From Achromobacter sp. Root83 (lineage in GTDB: Bacteria > Pseudomonadota > Gammaproteobacteria > Burkholderiales > Burkholderiaceae_B), in contig NZ_LMIU01000024.1 of the NCBI RefSeq assembly GCF_001428845.1, positions 126,542 through 190,541 of the forward strand: 64,000 nucleotides of DNA, read 5' to 3'. Made by a program: the position numbers and the translations under genes. Below are positions 1-8,061 of the stretch, in pieces. How positions within the stretch are numbered: position 1 is the stretch's first letter; each line of letters starts with the position of its first letter. The notes under the pieces are model-generated. The model made no database searches. It worked only from the letters and a program-made list of their open reading frames with translations, and was not told the DNA's origin.

Positions 1-372
1 GGCGATCCCGCGGCAGGCGATCCGGCCCAGCGATGGCTGGCGGAATACGAGCAGCAGAGCCGCCGGGGCGGGGAGGCCGCCGATACGGCGGTACGCCCGT
101 TCGGCGCATACGGCGTCAACGCGGCGGGCTTGAAGGACATGGGGGGCAGCGTGTGGGACTGGACCTCGGATTGCCATTCGCGGCGGGTGCTGGATGCGCG
201 CACGGACGGCGCATCCGATGCGGCCCAGGGCCGCAATTGCGGCATACGCGTGGCGGCGGGCCGCCATATCGCCTTTCTGCCCGATTTCATCCGCGACCCC
301 AAGAGCGGCGCGTGTTCGGTCGGCCTGCCGCCCGCCAACCTGGGACTGCGCCTGGTGCTGGAAGAGGGCTAG
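1..372 (+). CDS. nirV: NirV-like formylglycine-generating-enzyme-family protein, C-terminal part
   Basis: The window opens inside this gene; 123 codons and the stop are visible. The frame carries the C-terminal fold signature of the FGE-sulfatase (SUMF1) family: G-x-N-x-x-G-L-x-D-M-x-G-S-V-W-D-W-T at about codons 38-56, then a Cys, and a closing N-L-G-L-R-L-V. The stretch R-H-I-A-F-L-P-D-F-I-R-D with the following G-x-C-x-V-G-x-P-P-x-N is the arrangement seen in NirV, which commonly sits beside copper nitrite reductase. nirK is 1 kb downstream, with one regulator gene between them on the opposite strand. The role of NirV is not settled; an accessory role for NirK is inferred from gene neighbourhood. 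The N-terminal half lies outside the window. Confidence 0.75.
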   Translation, partial: GDPAAGDPAQRWLAEYEQQSRRGGEAADTAVRPFGAYGVNAAGLKDMGGSVWDWTSDCHSRRVLDARTDGASDAAQGRNCGIRVAAGRHIAFLPDFIRDPKSGACSVGLPPANLGLRLVLEEG

Positions 373-391
373 CGGCCGGGACGCAAGGGCC

Positions 392-1174
392 TCAGTGCGC
401 CGCCAGCTCGGCGGCCTGGTCTTCGGCCGCGGGCGGCCCGTCCCGGCAGGACAGGCAGGCCGCGCAATCCGGGGCGGCCTGCGCGTTTTCGGACAGGCGC
501 GCAAGCGCCGCGGGGGACCGGAGCACGATGCGCTTGCGCCCGCTGGTCACGATGCCGCGCTGCTTCCAGTCGCTGAGCAGCCGGCTGACGGTGTGCAGCG
601 TGGTGCCGGTCATTTCGGCGACGTCCTGACGGGTGATGGGAAAGCTGATGCCGATGCCTTCTTGCGTGGGCTGGCCGGATTGCTGCACCAGCCGGAGGAT
701 CGCGCGCGCCACGCGCTGTTCGACCTCGTCGGTGGACAGTTCCTGGATGCGAATGTGCGCGTCCTGCAGGCGCTGCCCCATGGTCTGAAGCGCGATCGCG
801 CCAAGCTGCGGATGGCTGGCCGTGAAGCCTTCCCAGGCGGACGCCGGCCAGGCCAGGCAGACGCTTTCCTGCACGGCCAGCACCGTCGCGGGATAACAGG
901 ACTGCCGCATGGCGCAGGCCAGTCCGAACATGTCGCCCGGGTTGACGTAGCGCACGACCACCTGTTCGCCCTCGGCGGTCAGTTGGGCGACCTTCAGGCA
1001 GCCGTGCAACAGCACGAAGAAATGCGCGCCGTCGGCGCCTTGGCGGTACGCGACTTCACCGGCTTCAAGACGGCAGGGCGTGGCGCCCTGCAGCGCTGCG
1101 TCTAGCTGCGCATCGGACAAAGGCCTGAACAGATCCAGGTTGCGCAGCAGGGCATGGCATAAAGGCGATGGCAT
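392..1174 (-). CDS. Crp/Fnr-family regulator, DNR/NnrR-like
   Basis: A 260-residue Crp/Fnr-type activator: N-terminal cyclic-nucleotide-binding-like beta-barrel (about residues 12-125), a dimerisation helix, and a C-terminal helix-turn-helix (about 175-225; motif T-R-Q-D-V-A-E-M-T-G-T-T-L-H-T-V-S-R). The N-terminal cysteine set that holds the FeS cluster in FNR is absent, so it is closer to heme/NO-type DNR or NnrR regulators. Unusually, the C-terminal tail has a C-x-x-C-x-x-C motif (C237, C240, C243). It diverges from nirK, whose upstream region has a TTG-N8-CAA box, so control of nirK is a likely job. Translation could also begin 17 codons upstream (1225), but M at 1174 fits the family start better. 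Confidence 0.82.
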   Translation of the reverse strand: MPSPLCHALLRNLDLFRPLSDAQLDAALQGATPCRLEAGEVAYRQGADGAHFFVLLHGCLKVAQLTAEGEQVVVRYVNPGDMFGLACAMRQSCYPATVLAVQESVCLAWPASAWEGFTASHPQLGAIALQTMGQRLQDAHIRIQELSTDEVEQRVARAILRLVQQSGQPTQEGIGISFPITRQDVAEMTGTTLHTVSRLLSDWKQRGIVTSGRKRIVLRSPAALARLSENAQAAPDCAACLSCRDGPPAAEDQAAELAAH

Positions 1175-1274
1175 GGCGGTCCGCGTGTGGCCGTGGAGAA
1201 TTTTTCCACGCCTCGATGGTGACACCGGCGGCCCCCGCTGACAATGCGCGCGCGGCCACGGGCTGGTCCGAAGT

Positions 1275-1288
1275 TTGCGCTACAGCAA
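1275..1288 (+). promoter_or_regulatory. FNR/DNR-type box upstream of nirK
   Basis: TTGCGCTACAGCAA is a 14-bp TTG-N8-CAA element with the spacing of FNR/DNR/NnrR boxes (consensus TTGAT-N4-ATCAA). Its centre is about 85 bp upstream of the nirK start codon, so a class II (-41.5) promoter would start transcription near 1323. The inner half-site bases differ from FNR consensus, which suits a DNR-like regulator such as the neighbouring gene. Confidence 0.5.
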
Positions 1289-1365
1289 AGAACGCAATCG
1301 CCCGCGGTTCTTCAATGGAGTTGCCGACAGACTCGGCTTTGAAGAAACCGAAAGAGGAGTAGCAC

Positions 1366-2448
1366 ATGAACGCGTTGCGCCCTACCTTGCTTGCAGCGGC
1401 CCTGGTTCTCACGATGGCCGGAGGACCGGCTTTCGCCCAGAACGCCGACAAGCTGCCGCGCGCCAAAGTCACGCTGGTCGCCCCGCCGATGGTCCACCCG
1501 CACGAGCAGGTGGCGAAGTCGGGACCGAAGGTGATCGAGTTCGTCATGACCATCGAGGAAAAGAAGATGGTCATCGACGACAAGGGCACCACGCTGCAGG
1601 CCATGACGTTCAACGGCTCGATGCCCGGCCCGACCATGGTGGTGCACGAGGGCGACTATGTGGAAGTGACGCTGGTCAATCCTGCCTCCAACGCGATGCC
1701 GCACAACGTGGACTTCCATGCCGCGACGGGCGCGCTGGGCGGCGCCAAGCTCACCAACGTGAACCCGGGCGAACAGGCCACGCTGCGCTTCAAGGCGGAT
1801 CGCAGCGGCACCTTCGTCTACCACTGTGCCCCTGAAGGCATGGTGCCATGGCACGTGGTCTCGGGCATGAGCGGCACGCTGATGGTGCTGCCGCGCGAAG
1901 GCCTGAAGGATCCGCAGGGCAAGCCTTTGCACTATGACCGCGCCTACACGATCGGCGAATTCGACCTGTACATCCCCAAGGACGGGAACGGCAAGTACAA
2001 GGACTACGCGACCCTGGCCGAAAGCTACGGCGACACCGTGGAGGTGATGCGCAAGCTGACGCCCTCGCACATCGTCTTCAACGGCAAGGTGGGCGCGCTG
2101 ACTGGCAACAATGCGCTTACCGCCAAGGTCGGCGAGACCGTGCTGCTGATCCATTCGCAGGCCAATCGCGACACGCGTCCGCACCTGATCGGCGGCCACG
2201 GCGACTGGGTCTGGGAGACCGGCAAGTTCGGCAACCCGCCCGAAAAGAACCTGGAAACCTGGTTCATCCGTGGCGGTTCGGCGGGCGCGGCGCTCTACAC
2301 CTTCAAGCAGCCAGGGGTGTACGCGTATCTGAACCACAACCTGATCGAGGCCTTTGAACTGGGCGCGGCCGGGCACATCAAGGTCGAAGGCAAATGGAAT
2401 GACGACCTGATGAAGCAGATCAAGGCGCCGGGTCCGATCCCGCGTTGA
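1366..2448 (+). CDS. nirK: copper-containing nitrite reductase (NO-forming)
   Basis: Periplasmic trimeric enzyme reducing nitrite to nitric oxide in denitrification. The 360-residue protein has a Sec-type signal peptide (cleavage near A-F-A/Q25). All copper ligands are present: type 1 copper H113, C154, H163, M168; type 2 copper H118, H153 and H324. The catalytic Asp (D116) and His (H273) are also present. Every position is offset by exactly 18 from the Achromobacter cycloclastes mature numbering, so this is a full-length class I NirK. A GAGGAG ribosome-binding site precedes the ATG. nirV lies upstream, a Crp/Fnr-type regulator diverges from it, and a c-type cytochrome follows 68 bp downstream as a possible electron donor. 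Confidence 0.96.
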   Translation: MNALRPTLLAAALVLTMAGGPAFAQNADKLPRAKVTLVAPPMVHPHEQVAKSGPKVIEFVMTIEEKKMVIDDKGTTLQAMTFNGSMPGPTMVVHEGDYVEVTLVNPASNAMPHNVDFHAATGALGGAKLTNVNPGEQATLRFKADRSGTFVYHCAPEGMVPWHVVSGMSGTLMVLPREGLKDPQGKPLHYDRAYTIGEFDLYIPKDGNGKYKDYATLAESYGDTVEVMRKLTPSHIVFNGKVGALTGNNALTAKVGETVLLIHSQANRDTRPHLIGGHGDWVWETGKFGNPPEKNLETWFIRGGSAGAALYTFKQPGVYAYLNHNLIEAFELGAAGHIKVEGKWNDDLMKQIKAPGPIPR

Positions 2449-2516
2449 TGGCCTGGCGGCGGGGCGCGGTCCGCGCCTTGCCGCTTTTCCCGAACCCGTA
2501 GCCGCGAGTCTTCGCC

Positions 2517-2843
2517 ATGCTCAATACTGCCCGAATCGCATTTGCCCTTGCCCTGGCCTGCCTGCCCTTGCAGCAGGCCGCGGCGGATACCCTGGCCTCC
2601 GTCAATCCCGCCGGAGAAAAACTCTACAAGTCGGCCTGTGTCGTATGCCATGCCAGCGGCGTGGCCAACGCGCCCAAGCTGGGTGACAAGCAGGCCTGGA
2701 CGCCGTTCCTGGCGCAGGGCGCCGACGCGCTGATGGTTACCGTGCTGAAAGGCAAGGGCGCCATGCCCCCGCGGGGTGGCTCGGCGGCCGACGAAGCCAC
2801 GCTGCGCGCCGCCGTGGAATACATGATGGCCGCGGCGAAATAG
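2517..2843 (+). CDS. small c-type cytochrome (c5-like)
   Basis: A 108-residue exported monoheme cytochrome. It has a hydrophobic signal peptide (residues 1-23), one heme-attachment motif C41-V-V-C44-H45, and a likely distal ligand M83 in G-A-M-P-P-R. The fold pattern matches the cytochrome c5/c555 group. It follows nirK on the same strand, so donating electrons to NirK, alone or beside a cupredoxin, is plausible but inferred. Heme attachment would depend on the Ccm system, part of which lies at the other end of the window. Confidence 0.85.
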   Translation: MLNTARIAFALALACLPLQQAAADTLASVNPAGEKLYKSACVVCHASGVANAPKLGDKQAWTPFLAQGADALMVTVLKGKGAMPPRGGSAADEATLRAAVEYMMAAAK

Positions 2844-2885
2844 CGCGGCCTCTGGCCCGAACCCCTGGACTCTGGATCCTAGACC

Positions 2886-3509
2886 CTAGACCCGGCGCGC
2901 CAGCATGGCCCATATTCCGGCGGCGGACAGCATGGCGCCGCCGCCCAGATTGAAGCCGCGCTGCGCGCGGGGCGACGCCAGCATGCGCCGGGCCGAACCC
3001 GCGAACACCGCATAGGCGGTGGCGTTGATGCCGGCGCAGGCGACGAAGGTGGCCGACAGCATCCAGAGCTGCCGCGTCACGTCGCCCGCCGGGTCGATGA
3101 ACTGCGGCAGGAAGGCCACGAAGAAGATCATGCCCTTGGGGTTCAGCGCGGTGACCAGATACGTGTTGGCGAACAGCCTCCAGCGCGAGCCGGCGGGGGT
3201 GGCCGCGGGCAGGGTGGCCGGGGACACGCCGGCGCGCAGCAGCTTGTAGCCGAGATAGAGCAGGTACAGGCCGCCGATGGTCTTGACCACCGTGAACCAG
3301 AAGGCCGACGCCGCGAGCAGCGCGCCCAGACCCAGCAGCGACAGCACCAGGGCGGTGGAATCGCCCAGCGCCACGGCCAGCACCAGCGGCAGCCGGGCGC
3401 CCTTGCCGTGCGTGATGGAATAGCTGATGACGGTCAGGATGGTGGGGCCGGGCAGCATCACGAGCAATGCCGAGGCGCCAAGGAAGGCCAGCCAGGTTTC
3501 AAGCGACAT
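2886..3509 (-). CDS. LysE/RhtB-family amino-acid exporter
   Basis: A 207-residue inner-membrane protein with about six hydrophobic segments. The N-terminal signature [13 protein letters not shown], followed by a conserved Gly-rich second segment and an internal T-x-L-N-P-K-G motif, is typical of the LysE/RhtB translocator superfamily, which exports amino acids or analogues. The ATG at 3509 is chosen because the family signature begins there and a GGAG lies just upstream; the frame stays open further upstream but reads into non-homologous sequence. It is convergent with the cytochrome gene and divergent from gor. Confidence 0.85.
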   Translation of the reverse strand: MSLETWLAFLGASALLVMLPGPTILTVISYSITHGKGARLPLVLAVALGDSTALVLSLLGLGALLAASAFWFTVVKTIGGLYLLYLGYKLLRAGVSPATLPAATPAGSRWRLFANTYLVTALNPKGMIFFVAFLPQFIDPAGDVTRQLWMLSATFVACAGINATAYAVFAGSARRMLASPRAQRGFNLGGGAMLSAAGIWAMLARRV

Positions 3510-3682
3510 GGGTCGAGCTCCAGAGAGGGAAGGAAGGCGCGTTGCGGCCAGCCTGCGGCCAATGTATCGCAACGCCTGGCGCCTGGAAACCGGCGCGGTC
3601 CGGACACCGCCGCCGGGTGGTGTTAAATACAGCTTTCCCGGACAGTGAACGCGGGGCCGCAAGGCCGCGCGAAGAGAACACC

Positions 3683-5041
3683 ATGGCATTCGATTTTGAT
3701 CTGTTTGTGATCGGCGCGGGCTCCGGCGGCGTGCGCGCGGCCCGTTTCGCGGCGGGCTTCGGCGCGCGCGTGGCGGTGGCGGAAAGCCGCTACCTGGGCG
3801 GTACCTGCGTCAACGTGGGCTGCGTGCCCAAGAAGCTGCTGGTCTACGGCGCCCATTACAGCGAGGACTTCGAACAGGCGCATGGCTTCGGGTGGACCGC
3901 CGGGCAGCCCAAGTTCGACTGGGCCACGCTGATCGCCAACAAGAATCGCGAGATCGATCGCTTGAACGGCATCTACCGCAACCTGCTGGTCAATAGCGGC
4001 GTGACGCTGTTGGAAGGCCACGCCCGCATCCTGGATCCGCACACGGTCGAGATCAACGGCAAGGCCCACACCGCCGCCAACATCCTGGTGGCGACGGGCG
4101 GCTGGCCCCAGGTGCCGGACATTCCCGGCAAGGAACACGCCATCACCTCCAACGAGGCCTTCTTCCTGAAGGCCCTGCCGCGCCGCGTCCTGGTGGTGGG
4201 CGGCGGCTACATCGCCGTGGAATTCGCGTCCATCTTCAACGGCATGGGCGCGCAGACCGTCCAGTCCTACCGGGGCCCGCTGTTTCTGCGCGGCTTCGAT
4301 CAGGGCGTGCGCGACCACCTGCGCGACGAGCTCGTGAAAAAAGGCATCGACCTGCGTTTCAACACGGAAGTCACGCGCATCGACAAGCGCGCCGACGGCA
4401 CGCTGGCCGCCACGCTGAAGGACGGCTCGGTCATCGAGACCGACTGCGTGTTCTACGCCACCGGCCGCCGTCCCATGCTGGACAATCTGGGTCTGGAGAA
4501 CACCGGCGTCAAGCTGAGAAAAGACGGCTTCATCGACGTGGACGACGAATACCGCACGGCCGAGCCGTCCATCCTGGCCATCGGCGACGTGATCGGCCGC
4601 GTGCCGCTGACGCCCGTGGCGCTGGCGGAAGGCATGGCGGTGGCGCGCCGCCTGTTCCGCCCCGAGGAATACCGCAAGGTGGATTACAAGCTGATTCCCA
4701 CCGCGGTGTTCAGCTTGCCGAACATCGGCACCGTCGGCATGACGACCGAAGAGGCGCGCGAGGCCGGCCACGAGGTCAAGCTGTTCGAAAGCCGCTTCCG
4801 GCCCATGAAGCTGACGCTGACCGAATCGCAGGAAAGGACCCTGATGAAGCTGGTCGTCGACGCCAAGACCGATCGCGTGCTGGGCGTGCACATGGTCGGC
4901 CCCGACGCGGGCGAGATCGTGCAGGGCATCGCGGTGGCGCTGAAGGCCGGCGCAACCAAGCAGGTGTTCGACGACACCATCGGCATCCACCCGACGGCCG
5001 CCGAAGAGTTCGTGACCCTGCGCACGCCCGTGGCGCAGTAA
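3683..5041 (+). CDS. gor: glutathione-disulfide reductase
   Basis: Cytoplasmic FAD/NADPH flavoenzyme (452 residues) that reduces glutathione disulfide. The FAD-binding G-x-G-x-x-G lies at residues 11-16. The redox-active disulfide is in G-G-T-C42-V-N-V-G-C47-V-P-K-K. The NADPH-binding [10 protein letters not shown] segment follows, and the C-terminal H436-P-T-A-A-E-E motif supplies the catalytic acid-base pair. Arginines near the pyridine-nucleotide site (Y-R-G and L-R-G) fit NADPH rather than NADH. The ATG at 3683 begins directly at the flavin-binding domain. It appears monocistronic. Confidence 0.94.
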   Translation: MAFDFDLFVIGAGSGGVRAARFAAGFGARVAVAESRYLGGTCVNVGCVPKKLLVYGAHYSEDFEQAHGFGWTAGQPKFDWATLIANKNREIDRLNGIYRNLLVNSGVTLLEGHARILDPHTVEINGKAHTAANILVATGGWPQVPDIPGKEHAITSNEAFFLKALPRRVLVVGGGYIAVEFASIFNGMGAQTVQSYRGPLFLRGFDQGVRDHLRDELVKKGIDLRFNTEVTRIDKRADGTLAATLKDGSVIETDCVFYATGRRPMLDNLGLENTGVKLRKDGFIDVDDEYRTAEPSILAIGDVIGRVPLTPVALAEGMAVARRLFRPEEYRKVDYKLIPTAVFSLPNIGTVGMTTEEAREAGHEVKLFESRFRPMKLTLTESQERTLMKLVVDAKTDRVLGVHMVGPDAGEIVQGIAVALKAGATKQVFDDTIGIHPTAAEEFVTLRTPVAQ

Positions 5042-5059
5042 GCCGTCCGGGATCGGGCG

Positions 5060-5887
5060 CTACAGGCGTTCGATCATGGCGCGCGCCGCGGCCGGCGCGC
5101 GCTCTTTCGCGCCATTGATGAAGTACGCAAACACGTCACGCGGGCGCGGCGCGGCGGTGGACTTTTTCTGCTCTACGCGGGGCAGGTCGGCAGGGTCGGC
5201 GCCGCGCGCCCAGACGCGCAGGCGTTCGGCCCACGCATCCAGCGCCTTGGGCGCGTAGCCCGCCTTGAACGCGGTGCTGGCGCGCATCAGGCGCGCGTAG
5301 ACGAAGCCGCCCGTGCGGTCGGCGATAGACGGGTAGTCTTCGCTGTCGGTATAGACGGTCGCGGCGCCGTGGCGGCGGGCCAGTTCGACGTATTCGACGC
5401 AGGCAAAACTGGGATGGCGCACGTCCAGCGCATGCCGTAGCGGCAGTCCGTCCAGTTCGTCCGGCAGGAGCGCCAGAAAGGCGCCGAAGTCCTCCGGATC
5501 GAAAACCTTGGTGGGCGCGAACTGCCAGACGATAGGCCCCAGCTTGGGGCCCAGTTCGGCGATGCCGCTGTGCAGGAAACGCGCGATGGAGTCTTGCGCG
5601 CCCGCCAGTTCGCGGCGGTTGGTCGCATAACGCGAGGCCTTCAATGAAAACACGAAATTCTCGGGGGTTTCGTCCCGCCACTTGGCGAAGGTGGCCGGCT
5701 TCTGGGTGCTGTAGTAGGTGCCGTTGATCTCGATGGCGGTGAGCTGGCGGCTGGCGTATTCCAGCTCGCGCGCGTGGGCCAGGCCTTCGGGGTAGAACAC
5801 GCCGCGCCACGGCGCGTAGGTCCAGCCTCCGATGCCGACGCGGATGGCGTCGGGCCTGTCCTCAGGGGACGGATGGCGTTGCGGCAT
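5060..5887 (-). CDS. DUF72 (YecE-like) protein
   Basis: A 275-residue cytoplasmic protein of the DUF72 family, which folds as a TIM barrel. Family signatures visible are V-G-I-G-G-W-T-Y-x-x-W-R-G-x-F-Y near the start, E-I-N-G-T-Y-Y, F-x-F-S-L-K-A-S-R-Y, and L-G-P-I-V-W-Q-F-A-P. The biochemical role of the family is not established. It shares a divergent promoter region with the LysE-type gene at 6044, where a 10-bp inverted repeat occurs. Confidence 0.88.
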   Translation of the reverse strand: MPQRHPSPEDRPDAIRVGIGGWTYAPWRGVFYPEGLAHARELEYASRQLTAIEINGTYYSTQKPATFAKWRDETPENFVFSLKASRYATNRRELAGAQDSIARFLHSGIAELGPKLGPIVWQFAPTKVFDPEDFGAFLALLPDELDGLPLRHALDVRHPSFACVEYVELARRHGAATVYTDSEDYPSIADRTGGFVYARLMRASTAFKAGYAPKALDAWAERLRVWARGADPADLPRVEQKKSTAAPRPRDVFAYFINGAKERAPAAARAMIERL

Positions 5888-5920
5888 GTGCAGGGCTCCT
5901 CGCGGGTGAGAGAACCGGCT

Positions 5921-5986
5921 AACTGTATCGCCGGCGCCACTCGGCGGTAAACCCCGGCAAGAAAAATCCCTTGTTCCGATACAGTT
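5921..5986. promoter_or_regulatory. widely spaced inverted repeat between DUF72 and LysE genes
   Basis: AACTGTATCG at 5921-5930 and CGATACAGTT at 5977-5986 form a perfect 10/10 inverted repeat with a 46-bp gap. The right arm lies about 60 bp upstream of the LysE-type gene, near promoter-like TTGTTC and TAAGGT hexamers. The arrangement suggests paired half-operators for a regulator that is not in the immediate neighbourhood. Confidence 0.4.
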
Positions 5987-6043
5987 TTGGGATAAGGTGT
6001 GCGTTCACGTATCGACTACCGGGCGGCCCCCGGCCGGCTCATC

Positions 6044-6676
6044 ATGCCCGACCTGACTCATCTGCTGACGTTCGCCCTGGTTGCGCTGGGCATGGTGCTC
6101 ACGCCCGGGCCCAATATGATCTACCTGGTGTCCCGTTCCATTTCGCAAGGCTCGCAGGCGGGCCTGATCTCCCTGGGCGGGGTGGCGGTCGGGTTCATTT
6201 TCTATGTCGGATGCGCGGCGTTCGGCATCACGGCGCTGCTCATGGCGGTGCCCTACGCCTATGACGCCTTGCGCGTGGGCGGCGCCCTCTACCTGCTGTA
6301 CATGGCATGGCAGGCGGTCCGTCCGGGCGGCCGGTCGCCGTTCCAGGTGTACGACCTGCCCAAAAGCAGCCCGCGCCAGCTTTTCACGATGGGCCTGGTG
6401 ACCAATCTGCTGAATCCCAAGATCGCCGTCATGTATGTGTCGCTGCTGCCGCAGTTCATCCAGCCCGAGCACGGCAGCGTGTTCACGCAGACGCTGGCGC
6501 TGGGCATGACGCAGGTGGCGATCAGCCTGTCGGTGAATGCGCTCATCGCCATCACGGCCGGCTCGATCGCCGGCTTCCTGGCGGGCCGTCCGCTGTGGAT
6601 GGTGCTGCAGCGCTGGCTGATGGGCACGGTGCTGGCCGGACTGGCCGTGCGCATGCTCGTGGATACCCGCCGCTGA
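6044..6676 (+). CDS. LysE/RhtB-family exporter
   Basis: A 210-residue membrane protein with about six hydrophobic helices. It has the signature G-M-V-L-T-P-G-P-N-M-I-Y-L-V-S-R-S-I near the N-terminus and an internal T-N-L-L-N-P-K motif, both typical of LysE/RhtB exporters of amino acids and related compounds. M at 6044 aligns with the family N-terminus; an upstream in-frame ATG at 5999 would add 15 non-family residues. Its stop codon overlaps the start of the next gene (ATGA at 6674-6678), so the two are translationally coupled. It is a second, distinct LysE-type gene besides the one at 2886. Confidence 0.86.
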   Translation: MPDLTHLLTFALVALGMVLTPGPNMIYLVSRSISQGSQAGLISLGGVAVGFIFYVGCAAFGITALLMAVPYAYDALRVGGALYLLYMAWQAVRPGGRSPFQVYDLPKSSPRQLFTMGLVTNLLNPKIAVMYVSLLPQFIQPEHGSVFTQTLALGMTQVAISLSVNALIAITAGSIAGFLAGRPLWMVLQRWLMGTVLAGLAVRMLVDTRR

Positions 6677-6972
6677 TGCAGAGCCAGGACGGTTTCTTCG
6701 CATCGCTGGGCGGCATGCTCGGCGAGGCGTTGCGCGCGATTGTCGCGGGGATCAAGTGGCTGCTGGGCGGCCTGGGCAGCGCCTTGGGGGACTTCTATTC
6801 CGGGCTTGCCGGCGCGATGGGCATGAGCCCATCGATATTCAATCTGGTCTTGCTGGCGCTGGGGCTGGTGTTCCTGTGGGGCGCCGTCAAGGCGCTGCTG
6901 CGACGTTCCATCATCGGCTTTCTGTTCTGGTTGTTCATGGCCTTGCTGGTGTTGGGCGGGCTGGTCGACTAG
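6676..6972 (+). CDS. small membrane protein of unknown function
   Basis: A 98-residue protein whose start overlaps the stop of the LysE-type gene by one base, so it is probably co-translated. It has an N-terminal Gly/Ala/Leu-rich amphipathic stretch (residues 9-48) and two C-terminal hydrophobic segments (about 55-72 and 79-97) separated by a basic turn K-A-L-L-R-R. No family is recognised. It could be a partner or folding aid for the exporter, but that rests only on the gene overlap. Confidence 0.6.
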   Translation: MQSQDGFFASLGGMLGEALRAIVAGIKWLLGGLGSALGDFYSGLAGAMGMSPSIFNLVLLALGLVFLWGAVKALLRRSIIGFLFWLFMALLVLGGLVD

Positions 6973-7013
6973 CGTTTTTTTCGGTGTCCGCCATGATCCA
7001 GTCCGCCAAGCGG

Positions 7014-7934
7014 TCAGAGGTCGTGGCGATATATCTGGACCAGCGCTTCCTTCAACAGCGCAACGCGCGGATTGAACGCCCCTTCCCGGAAAATCAGGGC
7101 CACTACGCTGGAAGGCGGCTCGGGCCGCACGCGTATCTGCTTGACCGAGCCCGCCTGCAGGGCGCCGCGATGAAGCAGGGCCATGTCCGGGACGATGCCG
7201 ATGCCCAGGCCGGCGGCAACGAACTGGACGCTTGTTGTCGGGCTGGTCGATTCGATCACCGGCAGGGGAGCAGGCACCCCGGCATGCGTGAAGCAGTCCT
7301 CGATAAGCTTGCGGCCCATCGATCCTTCAGCCGGCATCACCCATCGTTCCCGCGACAAACGGGTCCAGTCCACGCTTCGTGAACGAACCAGCGGGTGTTT
7401 CGCGGACGCGACCACGGCGAATTGCACCTCGAACAGCTTGACGTATTGAAGCGCACCCGCGCCGGATTCCAGCATCTGCAGCGGGAAGGTGGTGATCAGC
7501 GCATCGATTTCGCCATGCTGCAACGCGCGAAGCAGGGCGGGAACCCGCTCCTCCATCAGCTGCACCCGTATGGGTATCTCTTGGTTCACCAGCTTTGCGA
7601 TCACCCCGGATAAATAGGTTTGCGCCACGAAGGGAGGCGCGCCAATCCGGATTTTTGCCGCGTAGCGATCGGCGGTCAGGGCGTCGGCGCGTAGATGGGT
7701 GAGCTCTTCCAGCAGCAACGCCGCACCGCGAAGCACCACGTCCCCCTGCGCGGTTGGCGTCAAGCCGCGCGCCGTGCGCAGGAACAATGCAAAGCCAAAC
7801 GCACTCTCGATCTCCGATAGCGCCTTGCTGAGGGCCGGTTGCGTCAGGTTGAGCGCCTGGCTTGCCGCCCGCAGGCTGCCCGTGGTCTGCAGTACCTGCA
7901 GCATGCGCAGGTGGCGAAAGCGAAGTTTGGCCAC
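7014..7934 (-). CDS. LysR-family transcriptional regulator
   Basis: A 306-residue LysR-type regulator: N-terminal winged helix (about residues 3-62, with T-G-S-L-R-A-A-S-Q-A-L-N-L-T-Q-P-A-L-S-K) and a C-terminal periplasmic-binding-protein-like effector domain (about 92-300). It diverges from the Bug/CoA-transferase/SDR/thiolase/MaoC operon across a 127-bp AT-rich interval with a 9-bp inverted repeat, so it is the likely regulator of that operon in response to its substrate or a CoA intermediate. Its 3' end lies 41 bp from the small membrane protein gene, where the inserted catabolic block probably begins. Confidence 0.9.
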   Translation of the reverse strand: MAKLRFRHLRMLQVLQTTGSLRAASQALNLTQPALSKALSEIESAFGFALFLRTARGLTPTAQGDVVLRGAALLLEELTHLRADALTADRYAAKIRIGAPPFVAQTYLSGVIAKLVNQEIPIRVQLMEERVPALLRALQHGEIDALITTFPLQMLESGAGALQYVKLFEVQFAVVASAKHPLVRSRSVDWTRLSRERWVMPAEGSMGRKLIEDCFTHAGVPAPLPVIESTSPTTSVQFVAAGLGIGIVPDMALLHRGALQAGSVKQIRVRPEPPSSVVALIFREGAFNPRVALLKEALVQIYRHDL

Positions 7935-7982
7935 CAGATGGTCGGGTTCGATGAATTTGCTCCGTTGCAGGCATAAAACCTA

Positions 7983-8034
7983 AAGTTATCGCTATATCAA
8001 AATATATCAATTTTTCTATAACCCACGATAACTT
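7983..8034. promoter_or_regulatory. inverted repeat in LysR/Bug divergent promoter
   Basis: AAGTTATCG (7983-7991) and CGATAACTT (8026-8034) are perfect 9-bp inverted arms separated by 34 AT-rich bases. They lie between the LysR gene and the Bug gene it diverges from. This looks like a pair of LysR sites or a looped operator. The right arm is about 28 bp upstream of the Bug start codon. Confidence 0.45.
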
Positions 8035-8061
8035 ATTCTGCATGCACTACAAGGAGACAGC

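Noticed and set aside
2463..2495. GC-rich GGCGCG/CGCGCC hairpin after nirK considered as a terminator
   Set aside because: Arms are only six base pairs, the T-run is interrupted, and the cytochrome gene follows closely and may be co-transcribed.
3623..4990. 455-codon open frame antisense to gor
   Set aside because: High-GC codon bias keeps the opposite frame open; the product is His/Gln/Val/Ala-rich with no motif, and gor itself is unambiguous.
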